Translations under genes and position numbers: made by a program
Part shown: piece after piece, positions 1-6,935 of the stretch
How the letters are laid out: every line of letters starts with the position of its first letter
Position numbering within the stretch: position 1 is the stretch's first letter
Notes under the pieces: generated by a model
What the model saw: the letters and a program-made list of their open reading frames with translations, nothing else
Database searches by the model: none
What the model was told of the DNA's origin: nothing
Source: an uncultured Verrucomicrobiota bacterium
GTDB lineage: Bacteria > Verrucomicrobiota > Verrucomicrobiia > Limisphaerales > UBA9464
Assembly (NCBI GenBank): GCA_903864375.1
Contig: CAIPFS010000728.1
Coordinates: 1-8,503 of the forward strand
DNA length: 8,503 nucleotides
Direction of reading: 5' to 3'

Positions 1-121
1 ATCCCCGTCCTCGCCTTTCTTCTGCCCTGTGACTTCACCTTGACCCGTTTTTACCCCACCTCCGCGCCCTATATGCCTCGTTGTGAACCCATTCCTTCCA
101 CACCGTTGATTTGATGATGGC

Positions 122-880
122 CTAGGGCCGGTGGTTGAAGGCGACGCAGTCAGCGTAGCGCACGCCGCTGCCACCGAAGATGTCGAGGGCACTTCCAATG
201 GTCAGATCGACGCGTCCACGTCCGAGATGTTCCACGGTTCTGAGGTCGTCCAGGGAACGGGCTCCGCCAGCGTAGGTAACGGGCAACGGACACCATTCGG
301 CCAGTTGACCGACCAGTTCGGTGTCAATCCCCTGACATAAGCCCTCCACATCCACCGCGTGGACCAGAAATTCGGCACAAGAGAGAGAAAGTTGGGCAAA
401 AGTATCAGCCGAGAGGCGCATTTCAGTAAACCGTTGCCAACGGTCGGTCACCACCCAGTACGCGTCATCCCGGCGACGGCAGCTCAAATCCAGGACGAGT
501 CGATGCCGTCCGATTTGCCGAACCAACTCGGCGAGCCGTTCGCGATCGAGTCGTCCCTCCCGAAAAACCCACGAGGTCACAATGACCTGGGAGGCCCCGG
601 CCTCCAACCAGGTGGCGGCGTTGTCGACGGTGATACCTCCCCCGATCTGAAGTCCGCCCGGCCATGCACCCAAGGCTTCACGAGCTGCATCCTCATTCCC
701 GGACCCCAATTGGATGACGTGTCCTCCGGTCAGTTGATCCGCGCGATAGAGTTCAGCGAACCATCGGGCGGGCCGATCGGAGGTGAAATTGGTGCGGATG
801 CCCACCCCGGCGTCATTGAGGGTCCCACCAACGAGTTGAACCACCCGCCCATTTCGGAGATCGATGCATGGTCGAAACAC
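122..880 (-). CDS. hisA: Eukaryotic-type (HIS6-like) HisA: ProFAR/5'-ProFAR ribotide isomerase of histidine biosynthesis
   Basis: This cytoplasmic (beta/alpha)8-barrel enzyme catalyses the Amadori-type isomerisation of ProFAR to PRFAR, the fourth step of histidine biosynthesis, just before HisF/HisH. The 252-residue protein opens with FRPCIDLRNG, placing the catalytic base at Asp7, and has VLDLSCRR with the second catalytic Asp at 131. The phosphate-binding loops QIGGGI (78-83) and YAGGA (203-207) are present, and DLTIGSALDIFGG (225-237) closes the barrel. From memory, it matches the yeast His6 pattern nearly throughout, including VGGTL, NFTSDRP, DAAREAL, VTSWVF, HAVDVEGLC and GSALDIFGG. These are features of the eukaryotic HisA subfamily, not of ordinary bacterial HisA. 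The start is GTG at 880: an in-frame TAG lies four codons upstream, and the family begins at this point. No other his gene is in the window. The gene is divergent from the receiver-like gene. Function is very probable; eukaryotic-type membership is also strong. Confidence 0.95.
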   Translation of the reverse strand: MFRPCIDLRNGRVVQLVGGTLNDAGVGIRTNFTSDRPARWFAELYRADQLTGGHVIQLGSGNEDAAREALGAWPGGLQIGGGITVDNAATWLEAGASQVIVTSWVFREGRLDRERLAELVRQIGRHRLVLDLSCRRRDDAYWVVTDRWQRFTEMRLSADTFAQLSLSCAEFLVHAVDVEGLCQGIDTELVGQLAEWCPLPVTYAGGARSLDDLRTVEHLGRGRVDLTIGSALDIFGGSGVRYADCVAFNHRP

Positions 881-886
881 CCTGCA

Positions 887-914
887 ATTCTAGGGGGCGA
901 AAGTCGGTTGAAAA
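887..914 (-). promoter_or_regulatory. Possible sigma-70-like promoter of hisA (TTTTCA - 16 bp - TAGAAT)
   Basis: On the minus strand a TAGAAT hexamer (887-892) lies 6 nt before the hisA GTG codon, with TTTTCA (909-914) 16 bp further upstream. If it is used, transcription would start at or very near the GTG, giving a leaderless mRNA. The -35 match is weak and there is no experimental support. The site lies in the divergent gap shared with the receiver-like gene. Confidence 0.25.
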
Positions 915-966
915 GCGTGTCGTTCGACATTGCCGGCCTGCGTCTGCGGATAAACGTTTTGCCTCC

Positions 967-1371
967 ATGCCTCCTGGAGCCCAAAGTGTCGCCCGAGTGA
1001 CCAAACCGTTGGCCGTGGTTTTCTACGAATCGTTGTTGTTGGGCAGTCAACTGGCAAACCGCCTTTCTGACCTGGGATGGCGCGTCCAGCCGGTTAATTC
1101 CCCTGCCGCAGTGGTCGAGACGGTCCGTCGGCAGAGCCCAATGTTGTTGGTTGCGGAACTGTCTCTTCGAACGGGAGATTTTTGTCCGGTCATCCATGAA
1201 CTGAAGCGGGACCCGGCGATTGCGCACATCCCGGTCATCGGATACACCTCCGCGAAAAACAAGGCGCTTCAGGATGCCGCCGTGGCAGCTGGCGCGCGGT
1301 TGGTTGCGGTTGACACGGCTGTCCTGGATCAATTGCCCCAATTGCTGGAGTACGCCCTCGCCTTGGACTAA
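967..1371 (+). CDS. Degenerate single-domain response-regulator receiver (pseudo-receiver) protein
   Basis: This is a small cytoplasmic protein with the alternating strand/helix pattern of a CheY-like receiver: PLAVVFY (strand 1), SPMLLVAEL (strand 3), PVIGYTSAK (strand 4) and AAVAAGARLVAV (helix 4/strand 5). Numbered from ATG 967 (134 residues), the acidic pair after strand 1 is Phe19-Tyr20, the phospho-acceptor Asp is Glu64, and the conserved Lys after strand 5 is Asp96. Only the switch Thr84 is kept. It should therefore not accept phosphate in the usual way; the Glu could mimic a permanently phosphorylated state. No output domain is attached. An ATG at 868 would add an Arg-rich stretch overlapping the hisA start, so I prefer ATG 967. 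GTG 997 (124 residues) is a reasonable alternative because it puts the Glu at about 54, as in typical receivers. chdC follows after 44 bp. Partner and role are unknown. Confidence 0.75.
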   Translation: MPPGAQSVARVTKPLAVVFYESLLLGSQLANRLSDLGWRVQPVNSPAAVVETVRRQSPMLLVAELSLRTGDFCPVIHELKRDPAIAHIPVIGYTSAKNKALQDAAVAAGARLVAVDTAVLDQLPQLLEYALALD

Positions 1372-1415
1372 ACCTCCACCTCCCTTTTCACCCCCGGCCT
1401 TTACTGCTTTATCCC

Positions 1416-2228
1416 ATGCCCATTCCTTCCATCACCCTTGGACAAGGTATCCACGTCTGCCACCTCTTTTTTCGCATCGACCGCGTTTTTTGGTCCGACC
1501 TGCCGGAGGGTGAATCAGCGGAAACCTTGAAGCGGCTGGAGGCGGTGGTGGCGTCGGCACCAGGTCCTGCGGCTCCGCGTATCATGACCTTTGCCGGAGT
1601 TGGCGGAAAATCCGACCTGGGTTTCATGATTTTCGCGCGTGAACTTCAGGAGCTCAGTGATTTGGAGCGGCAGGTCCAGCTGGCCTTTCCTCCCGGAGCC
1701 CTTCAATCGGTGTTTTCCTATCTGAGCGTGACGGAGTTGCCGGAATACGTGGCGACTGACGATGACCTCAAGTCCATTCTGGCCCGAGAGGGAGTGACCC
1801 CGGCCAACCCGGATTTTGCGGAGCGGTTTGCCGCAGCTCAAAAGCGGAATGCGGGTTACCAACATTACCGTTTGTACCCCGAGTTGGAGCCGTGGGAGAT
1901 CATGTGTTTTTATCCGATGAGCAAGAAACGGCTGGCCAACGACAATTGGTACTCGCTGGATTTCACAACCCGGAAGCAGTTGATGTCGTCCCACGCCAAG
2001 ACCGGGCGCAAGTATTCGGGGCGTATTTCGCAATTAATCACGGGGTCGACCGGACTGGATGACTGGGAATGGGGAGTGACGCTGATGGCCCACCAGTTGG
2101 ATGCGGTGAAGGAAATCGTGTATGAAATGCGATTTGACGAAGTCACAGCTCGTTTCGGAGATTTTGGGCCTTTCTTCGTCAACCTGACGTTGTCACCTGC
2201 CGACCTCTGGGCACACCTCCAACTCTGA
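1416..2228 (+). CDS. chdC: Coproheme decarboxylase ChdC (HemQ), chlorite dismutase superfamily
   Basis: The product catalyses the final step of the coproporphyrin-dependent heme pathway: two oxidative decarboxylations of Fe-coproporphyrin III to protoheme, driven by peroxide. It is 270 residues, the usual size. The first half is a ferredoxin-like half-barrel (IHVCHLFFRIDRVFW; SDLGFMIFARELQELSDLE). The second half has the diagnostic HemQ motifs: CFYPMSKKR with the radical-forming Tyr166 and Lys170, NWYSLDFTTRKQLMSSH with the proximal heme ligand His193, then GRKYSGRISQ, GLDDWEWGV and VYEMRFDEVTARFGDFGPFF. The Tyr-Pro-Met-Ser-Lys motif separates coproheme decarboxylases from true chlorite dismutases. 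The ATG at 1416 has no Shine-Dalgarno sequence; it follows a pyrimidine-rich leader. It sits 44 bp after the pseudo-receiver gene and 81 bp before the helicase gene, so an operon is possible. Its presence implies that the host makes heme by the coproporphyrin branch. The other pathway genes (CpfC, CgoX) are not in view. Confidence 0.93.
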   Translation: MPIPSITLGQGIHVCHLFFRIDRVFWSDLPEGESAETLKRLEAVVASAPGPAAPRIMTFAGVGGKSDLGFMIFARELQELSDLERQVQLAFPPGALQSVFSYLSVTELPEYVATDDDLKSILAREGVTPANPDFAERFAAAQKRNAGYQHYRLYPELEPWEIMCFYPMSKKRLANDNWYSLDFTTRKQLMSSHAKTGRKYSGRISQLITGSTGLDDWEWGVTLMAHQLDAVKEIVYEMRFDEVTARFGDFGPFFVNLTLSPADLWAHLQL

Positions 2229-2309
2229 ATTCGACGGGGTTCCTGAACGACATGTCCGACGGAAACGGGGAGCTTAACCACCCCCCTCATTTCCGGCTCC
2301 CAGCCCACC

Positions 2310-4502
2310 GTGGCCCGCGAATACCAACTGAATCCGTTTCAACCGCCGCCCGAGCTGCGGATTGATTATCCGGCGGAGCTCAACGAGCAGCAATTGGCGG
2401 CGGTCACCTCGGCGCCCGGACCCTCCCTCGTCCTGGCAGGTGCGGGATCCGGAAAGACCCGGACATTGACCTACCGCGTAGCCTGGCTGATTGAGCATGG
2501 AATCTCGCCGGATCGAATTCTCCTGCTGACCTTCACCAACAAGGCTGCCCGGGAGATGATGCACAGGGTGACCGATCTGGTAGGGAGCAATCTCCAAACC
2601 CTGTGGGGCGGAACATTTCACTCGCTTGGATTGCGAATCCTTCGTCGACATCCGGATCGGCTCGGGTACCGGCCGGACTTTGGAGTGGCCGACCGGGACG
2701 ATTCCAAGGAGCTTCTGGCCGCCTGCATCGGGGAATCGGGGATCGACGATGGCAAGAAGCTGTTTCCGAAACCCGAGGTCTTACTTGAACTGTTTTCCAA
2801 ATCGACCAATACGGGAACGTCGGTGGCAGACTTGATCGCAGCGGAGCATGAGTCCTTTCTTCCGCAGATTGAGAACATCACCCTCCTTCGCCAGCGGTAC
2901 ACGGAAAGGAAGCGAAATGCGGGGTTGATGGATTTCGACGACCTTCTGGTTCTATGGTTGGAATTATTGCAGAAACATGAGGACTTGCGGGAAGTCTACC
3001 AACGGCGTTTTCAATTCGTGCTGGTGGACGAGTATCAGGACACCAACCGGCTGCAGGGGGAGTTGCTGGATTTGCTGAGCGCGCGTCACGGAAACCTGAT
3101 GGCCGTCGGTGACGATGCCCAGAGCATCTATTCGTGGCGCGGGGCGAATTTTGCCAACATCATTGATTTTCCCGCACGCCATCCGAATACCCAGGTGTTC
3201 AAGGTCGAGACCAATTACCGCAGTACACCTGAAATACTGGCACTCGCGAACGCCGCGATTTCCGGAAACACGCGCCAATTCCTGAAGGCCCTGGCGCCCG
3301 CCCGACCATCGGGAACCAAACCGGTGGTGGTCACCTGCGGTGAAGCAAGCGAGCAATCGGCTTTCGTTGCCCAGCGGGTGATGGAACTACGGGAGGAGGG
3401 CAAGGCACTGGCGGACATCTGCGTGCTCTATCGATCGCATTTCCATGCCATGGAACTGCAGCTGGAGCTGACCCGACGTCGCATCCCCTTCTTGATCACC
3501 AGCGGCCTTCGTTTTTTTGAGCAGGCGCATGTCAAGGATGTCGCAGCGTACATCAAGCTGGTTTCCAATCCGTATGATGAACTGGCTTTCAAACGACTGG
3601 TGAAGATGCTGCCCGGCGTGGGGCCCAAGGGGGCGGACAAGCTGTGGCAGGAATATCGCGGTGCACTGGAGATTGAGGCGGCATTCCTGCCGCCTCCCCG
3701 CCGGACGATACCTGTCGCCGACGTGGATGGTGGCGATCCAACCAGGCCCACGCAGGACAACCCCACCCTAAAAGTTTCCACACTCCTCAGTGCCGTCTCC
3801 GGAAAGGTTCCGAAGAAGGCATCCGTGGGCTGGGCACACTGGACGGCAACAATCTCGCAGGCTGAGCAGCCACCGATTCGACACTCACCGGCAATGATGA
3901 TCCGGCATGTTCTGAAGTGCGACTATGCGGCCTATGCTGAGGCGACCTTTGAGAACGCCAAGACGCGCCTGGAGGACCTCGAACAATTGGCGGATTTTGC
4001 CGAGCAGTTTACCGACACGACGGAATTTCTGGCTCAATTGGCGCTCCAGACCAACCTGGAGGCGGAAGCCGCCACGTCAGATGCCCCCCAGGATGAGGAC
4101 CGGCTGAGGCTATCGACCATTCACCAGGCCAAGGGGCTCGAATTTGGCACGGTGTTTGTGATCATGCTTTGCGACGGGCTGTTCCCGTCGGCCTGGAGCC
4201 TGGACGAACTCGAGGGTCTTGAAGAAGAGCGGCGCCTGTTTTATGTGGCTGTGACGCGAGCCAAGGACGAGCTCTACCTGAGCTATCCGCTGCTGCGGTA
4301 CACCCACGGTGCCGGCGCGGCCCTGCAACAGCCGTCACGGTTTCTGGAGGAGATACCAGCGGATTTATTCGACGAATGGAATCTGCGTCCAGCGTACGGA
4401 GCACCGGTGCAACCGCGCCGCCCGGACCCGCGCACCGTGGCTGACGACTGGCGGGAAGCGGATATTTCCGGTGACCCCGATGCGGATGATGACCCTTTCT
4501 GA
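2310..4502 (+). CDS. uvrD: UvrD/Rep/PcrA-family superfamily 1A DNA helicase
   Basis: This is a 3'-5' ATP-dependent DNA translocase/helicase for repair or replication restart, 730 residues, close to the normal family length. All core motifs are visible: Q-motif LNEQQLAAV (24-32), Walker A AGAGSGKT (43-50), Ia LTFTNKAA (73-80), TFHSLGLRIL (102-111), Walker B VDEYQDTN (239-246), III VGDDAQSIYSWRGA (266-279), TNYRST (301-306), IV YRSHFHAMELQLE (374-386), V STIHQAKGLEF (602-612) and VI VAVTRAKD (646-653). VDEYQDTN and the SIYSWRGA motif resemble Rep/PcrA, but the exact orthologue (UvrD, Rep or PcrA) is not decided here. A proline-rich stretch near 457-490 looks like a lineage insertion. The protein ends DADDDPF, resembling the SSB C-terminal tip. 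The GTG start at 2310 is the first usual start codon after an in-frame TGA at 2244, and no internal Met precedes the Q-motif. It converges on the cytochrome-protein gene, leaving a 30 bp gap. Confidence 0.95.
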   Translation: MAREYQLNPFQPPPELRIDYPAELNEQQLAAVTSAPGPSLVLAGAGSGKTRTLTYRVAWLIEHGISPDRILLLTFTNKAAREMMHRVTDLVGSNLQTLWGGTFHSLGLRILRRHPDRLGYRPDFGVADRDDSKELLAACIGESGIDDGKKLFPKPEVLLELFSKSTNTGTSVADLIAAEHESFLPQIENITLLRQRYTERKRNAGLMDFDDLLVLWLELLQKHEDLREVYQRRFQFVLVDEYQDTNRLQGELLDLLSARHGNLMAVGDDAQSIYSWRGANFANIIDFPARHPNTQVFKVETNYRSTPEILALANAAISGNTRQFLKALAPARPSGTKPVVVTCGEASEQSAFVAQRVMELREEGKALADICVLYRSHFHAMELQLELTRRRIPFLITSGLRFFEQAHVKDVAAYIKLVSNPYDELAFKRLVKMLPGVGPKGADKLWQEYRGALEIEAAFLPPPRRTIPVADVDGGDPTRPTQDNPTLKVSTLLSAVSGKVPKKASVGWAHWTATISQAEQPPIRHSPAMMIRHVLKCDYAAYAEATFENAKTRLEDLEQLADFAEQFTDTTEFLAQLALQTNLEAEAATSDAPQDEDRLRLSTIHQAKGLEFGTVFVIMLCDGLFPSAWSLDELEGLEEERRLFYVAVTRAKDELYLSYPLLRYTHGAGAALQQPSRFLEEIPADLFDEWNLRPAYGAPVQPRRPDPRTVADDWREADISGDPDADDDPF

Positions 4503-4532
4503 AGGCCTCCCAAGGCGCCGACACCCCACAAA

Positions 4533-6926
4533 CTAGCGGGCGGAAGCGACCTGACTGGGGTCGCCGTCGCCACGGCGATATTGGAAGGGAACGCTGTGAA
4601 TGACGCTCTTCACCAGCGATGAGAAGCGATAGCCATTTTTACCCAGGTCCTGGGTCATCCGATCCACGGCCGGCTTGTCATAATACTCCAATCCCCGACC
4701 GAGCGCATAGGTGAGCAGTTTTTCGGACAGGCAGCGGAGAAAATCCGGACTCCGGGAGGTGGCGAGGATACGATTCAAGTCCCTTTGATCGGTTATCTTC
4801 TCTCCCGAGGACAGGACTCCCGATGGTTCAACGGGGTCGACCCCGTCCTTTTCCCGCCAGGCACCGATCCCGTCGAAATGTTCCAAGGCAAATCCGATGG
4901 GATCCATGCGGGCATGGCAACTGGCGCACATGGCATTCTCCCGGTGTTTCTCCATCCGTTGACGCAGCGTGCCCGAGAGCTTTTCGCCGGCTTCCAGCAG
5001 CGGCACACCCGGAGGGGGTGGGGGTGGGGGTGTGGCCAGGATGTTCTCCAGCACCCATTTCCCCCTTTTGACCGGGGAGGTTCGGGTGGGATTGGAGGTC
5101 AGGGTCAGGATACTCCCTTGAGACAGGAGGCCCTGGCGTGGAGTTCCAGCCAGCGACACCTTTCTCCATTCATCCCCGCTGATTCCGGACAAACCGTAGT
5201 GCTTGGCGAGGCGTTCATTGGCGAAAGTGTAATCAGCCGTCAGAAAGTCGGTGACCGGCCTGTCGTTCTGAACGATGTAGTCAAAGAATTGCTCGGTTTC
5301 CCGTCGGAAATCGCGGCGAAGATTGTCATTGAACGCGGGGAATTTATCGTGGTCGGGCTCGATGAATTCCAGATTCCGCAACTGGAGCCATTGACCCGCA
5401 AAATTTTCCGTCAGCGCCCTGGCTTTCGGGTCCTGAACCATTCTGGCCACCTGAGCGTCGAGGTTCTTCCTGAGCTTGCCAGCACCGGCCAGCTTGAAGA
5501 GTTCATCGTCCGGCATGGAACTCCAGAGGAAGTAGGACAAGCGGGAAGCAAGGGCGAACTCGTCCACGGGGTGGATTGAGTCGGGATTATCAGGTTCGGC
5601 CTGGATCTCATTGCGGTAGATGAAATGGGGCGACACCAGCACGGCAATGAGGGCATGGCGCACCGATGCTTCAAAGTTATCCGTCTGAGCGCGAGCCTCA
5701 TAAAAGAGGGTCATCAACCGCTTCAATTCCGTGGATTGTACGGGTCGCCGCCACGCCCGTCGGGTGAAATTGCCAATGATTTCCCCGGCCACCTCTCCCT
5801 CATTCCTTGGACCGGGCTTGCGAGTAAAGATGCGGAGATGGCTCTCCGGCAGGGGTTGTTCCACCCCGAGAGGGCCTACCACCTCGATCAAGTTGCAATA
5901 GAAGTTCCGGTCATCGATGACCTTTTCCTTGGTCGCGGGGCGGTCCTTGTGCTGCTTTTCGACCCACCGTTCCTTGTAGTAGTCATTGAGAAAGGCAACG
6001 GCGACCCGTTTCGTTCCGGGCTGTGAAACCTCGACGGTGCATTCGTAGAACGCCGGTTCCTCGGACCTGGCCCGGACTTCCTGCTGGGAAATCTCCCGGC
6101 CATCCAACCGAATCGAAATCCGGGCGAAGTCGGGTCCTGCATGCTGTTCATACCCCTTGACTCGAATAGCATAACGTCCGGAACGGGCGAGAGGAACTTC
6201 TGCTGAGGCTTCTCCCTCCGAGGCCATGACGCGGACATTGCCGAAATCATTCCCACCGGTGAGATGTTGCGGGTCGATTTTATGCGACGGTGGAGGGCGG
6301 GGCCCTGAGACGATGGCCTCCTCCATGACCGACTCGGCGGCACGCAGGTATTTCTCCAGAAGAAGTGGAGGCAGCGACAGGACATCGCCAATGTTATCAA
6401 AGCCGTAGCCCACATCGTCCTGAGGGAAATCGTTCGCCGGTTTGAAATCCACACCCACGAGGTCGCGAATGGTGTTATTGTATTCGGCCCGGTTCATCCG
6501 CCGGAGCGTCACGCGGCCGGGATCGGGGTGGTCGGGATCGATGGGAAACAGGGTATGCTCGATCCAGGTGGTCACCACCTGACGCTCGGCGTCCGAGGGC
6601 TGGGTCTTCTTTTTCTTGGGCGGCATGTCTCCGCTTCGGACATTCTGGAGGATGCGATCCCAGGCCCGCTTGTTGGCGATGACCTGGGTGACATTGGTGA
6701 AACCGTCCAGCGCCAGATCGCCCTTGGTCGTGCCATCGCCGTGGCAATCCCAGCAATACTGTTTGAGCAGTGGCAGGACCTGCTTTTGAAGGTCAGCATC
6801 GGCGCGAGCCCGGTCCACGCGGGCCAGATGGGCGTGCGCACCTGAATTTCCGCGGCCAAAAGCCATCCAGCCGGAGGCAATGGCGCCGGCGAGGAGTACA
6901 GCAAGAATGGACAGTTGAACCCGCAT
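4533..6926 (-). CDS. Exported planctomycete-type cytochrome protein (PSCyt1-DUF1587-CBM-like-DUF1595-DUF1592-DUF1588-DUF1585)
   Basis: This is a 797-residue probable periplasmic or envelope protein; its biochemical function is not established. Residues 1-20 (MRVQLSILAVLLAGAIASGW) form a signal peptide or anchor. A first c-type heme site follows: CWDCH (58-62) with a likely axial Met in GDMPP (100-104), the PSCyt1 domain. DUF1587 covers about 138-203 (VTLRRMNRAEYNNTIRDLVG). Residues 216-351 look like a beta-sandwich carbohydrate-binding module (GRYAIRVKGYEQ; RISIRLDGREI). DUF1595 is about 366-439 (FTRRAWRRPV), DUF1592 about 453-581 (ALASRLSYFLWSSMPDDELF) and DUF1588 about 593-691 with a second heme site CASCH (667-671). 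DUF1585 ends the protein (ALGRGLEYYDKPAVDRM). A run of seven prolines (633-639) is a usual linker in the family. An in-frame TTG at 7013 would give 29 more residues, but ATG 6926 places the signal sequence at the N-terminus. The domain order is the standard one for the family. No DUF1552 or DUF1501 partner lies downstream. Confidence 0.93.
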   Translation of the reverse strand: MRVQLSILAVLLAGAIASGWMAFGRGNSGAHAHLARVDRARADADLQKQVLPLLKQYCWDCHGDGTTKGDLALDGFTNVTQVIANKRAWDRILQNVRSGDMPPKKKKTQPSDAERQVVTTWIEHTLFPIDPDHPDPGRVTLRRMNRAEYNNTIRDLVGVDFKPANDFPQDDVGYGFDNIGDVLSLPPLLLEKYLRAAESVMEEAIVSGPRPPPSHKIDPQHLTGGNDFGNVRVMASEGEASAEVPLARSGRYAIRVKGYEQHAGPDFARISIRLDGREISQQEVRARSEEPAFYECTVEVSQPGTKRVAVAFLNDYYKERWVEKQHKDRPATKEKVIDDRNFYCNLIEVVGPLGVEQPLPESHLRIFTRKPGPRNEGEVAGEIIGNFTRRAWRRPVQSTELKRLMTLFYEARAQTDNFEASVRHALIAVLVSPHFIYRNEIQAEPDNPDSIHPVDEFALASRLSYFLWSSMPDDELFKLAGAGKLRKNLDAQVARMVQDPKARALTENFAGQWLQLRNLEFIEPDHDKFPAFNDNLRRDFRRETEQFFDYIVQNDRPVTDFLTADYTFANERLAKHYGLSGISGDEWRKVSLAGTPRQGLLSQGSILTLTSNPTRTSPVKRGKWVLENILATPPPPPPPGVPLLEAGEKLSGTLRQRMEKHRENAMCASCHARMDPIGFALEHFDGIGAWREKDGVDPVEPSGVLSSGEKITDQRDLNRILATSRSPDFLRCLSEKLLTYALGRGLEYYDKPAVDRMTQDLGKNGYRFSSLVKSVIHSVPFQYRRGDGDPSQVASAR
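5014..5030 (+). repeat. Three G5 tracts separated by single T (codes the poly-proline linker)
   Basis: Three perfect GGGGG runs separated by single T residues lie on the + strand, with GG doublets on either side (5011-5012 and 5034-5035). The minus-strand gene reads this as consecutive proline codons in the linker before the DUF1588 domain. The tract could form a G-quadruplex-like structure on the template strand, but a fourth run of three or more G is missing, so a canonical three-tetrad fold is not assured. Confidence 0.6.
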
Positions 6927-6935
6927 GGACAGTTG
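6907..6935 (-). repeat. 11-bp direct repeat with 18-bp period across the start codon of the cytochrome gene
   Basis: The 11-mer CAACTGTCCAT (minus strand) occurs at 6925-6935 and again at 6907-6917. The 18-bp spacing equals six codons, so the repeat is in frame and gives QLSM then QLSI. In the first copy the final AT is the start of the chosen ATG; in the second copy the equivalent codon is ATT. This could be a small slippage duplication or chance. Confidence 0.5.

Noticed and set aside
1..114. Frame 1 on the + strand is open from the left edge to TGA at 112-114
   Set aside because: It could be the tail of a gene, but at 37 codons of pyrimidine-rich sequence it has no recognisable motif and resembles the non-coding leader before chdC.
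359..1000. 213-codon open frame on the + strand
   Set aside because: It is antisense to hisA and then overlaps the start region of the receiver gene in another frame; no family resemblance.
730..1341. 203-codon open frame on the - strand
   Set aside because: It is antisense to the receiver-like gene and out of frame with hisA; Arg-rich shadow translation.
88..1431. 13-bp repeat CCCATTCCTTCCA at 88-100 and 1419-1431
   Set aside because: Two copies only; one lies inside the chdC coding start, both are in pyrimidine-rich sequence, and chance is sufficient.
4785..5579. 264-codon open frame on the + strand
   Set aside because: It is antisense to the conserved DUF1592/DUF1588 part of the cytochrome gene and its translation has no recognisable motif.
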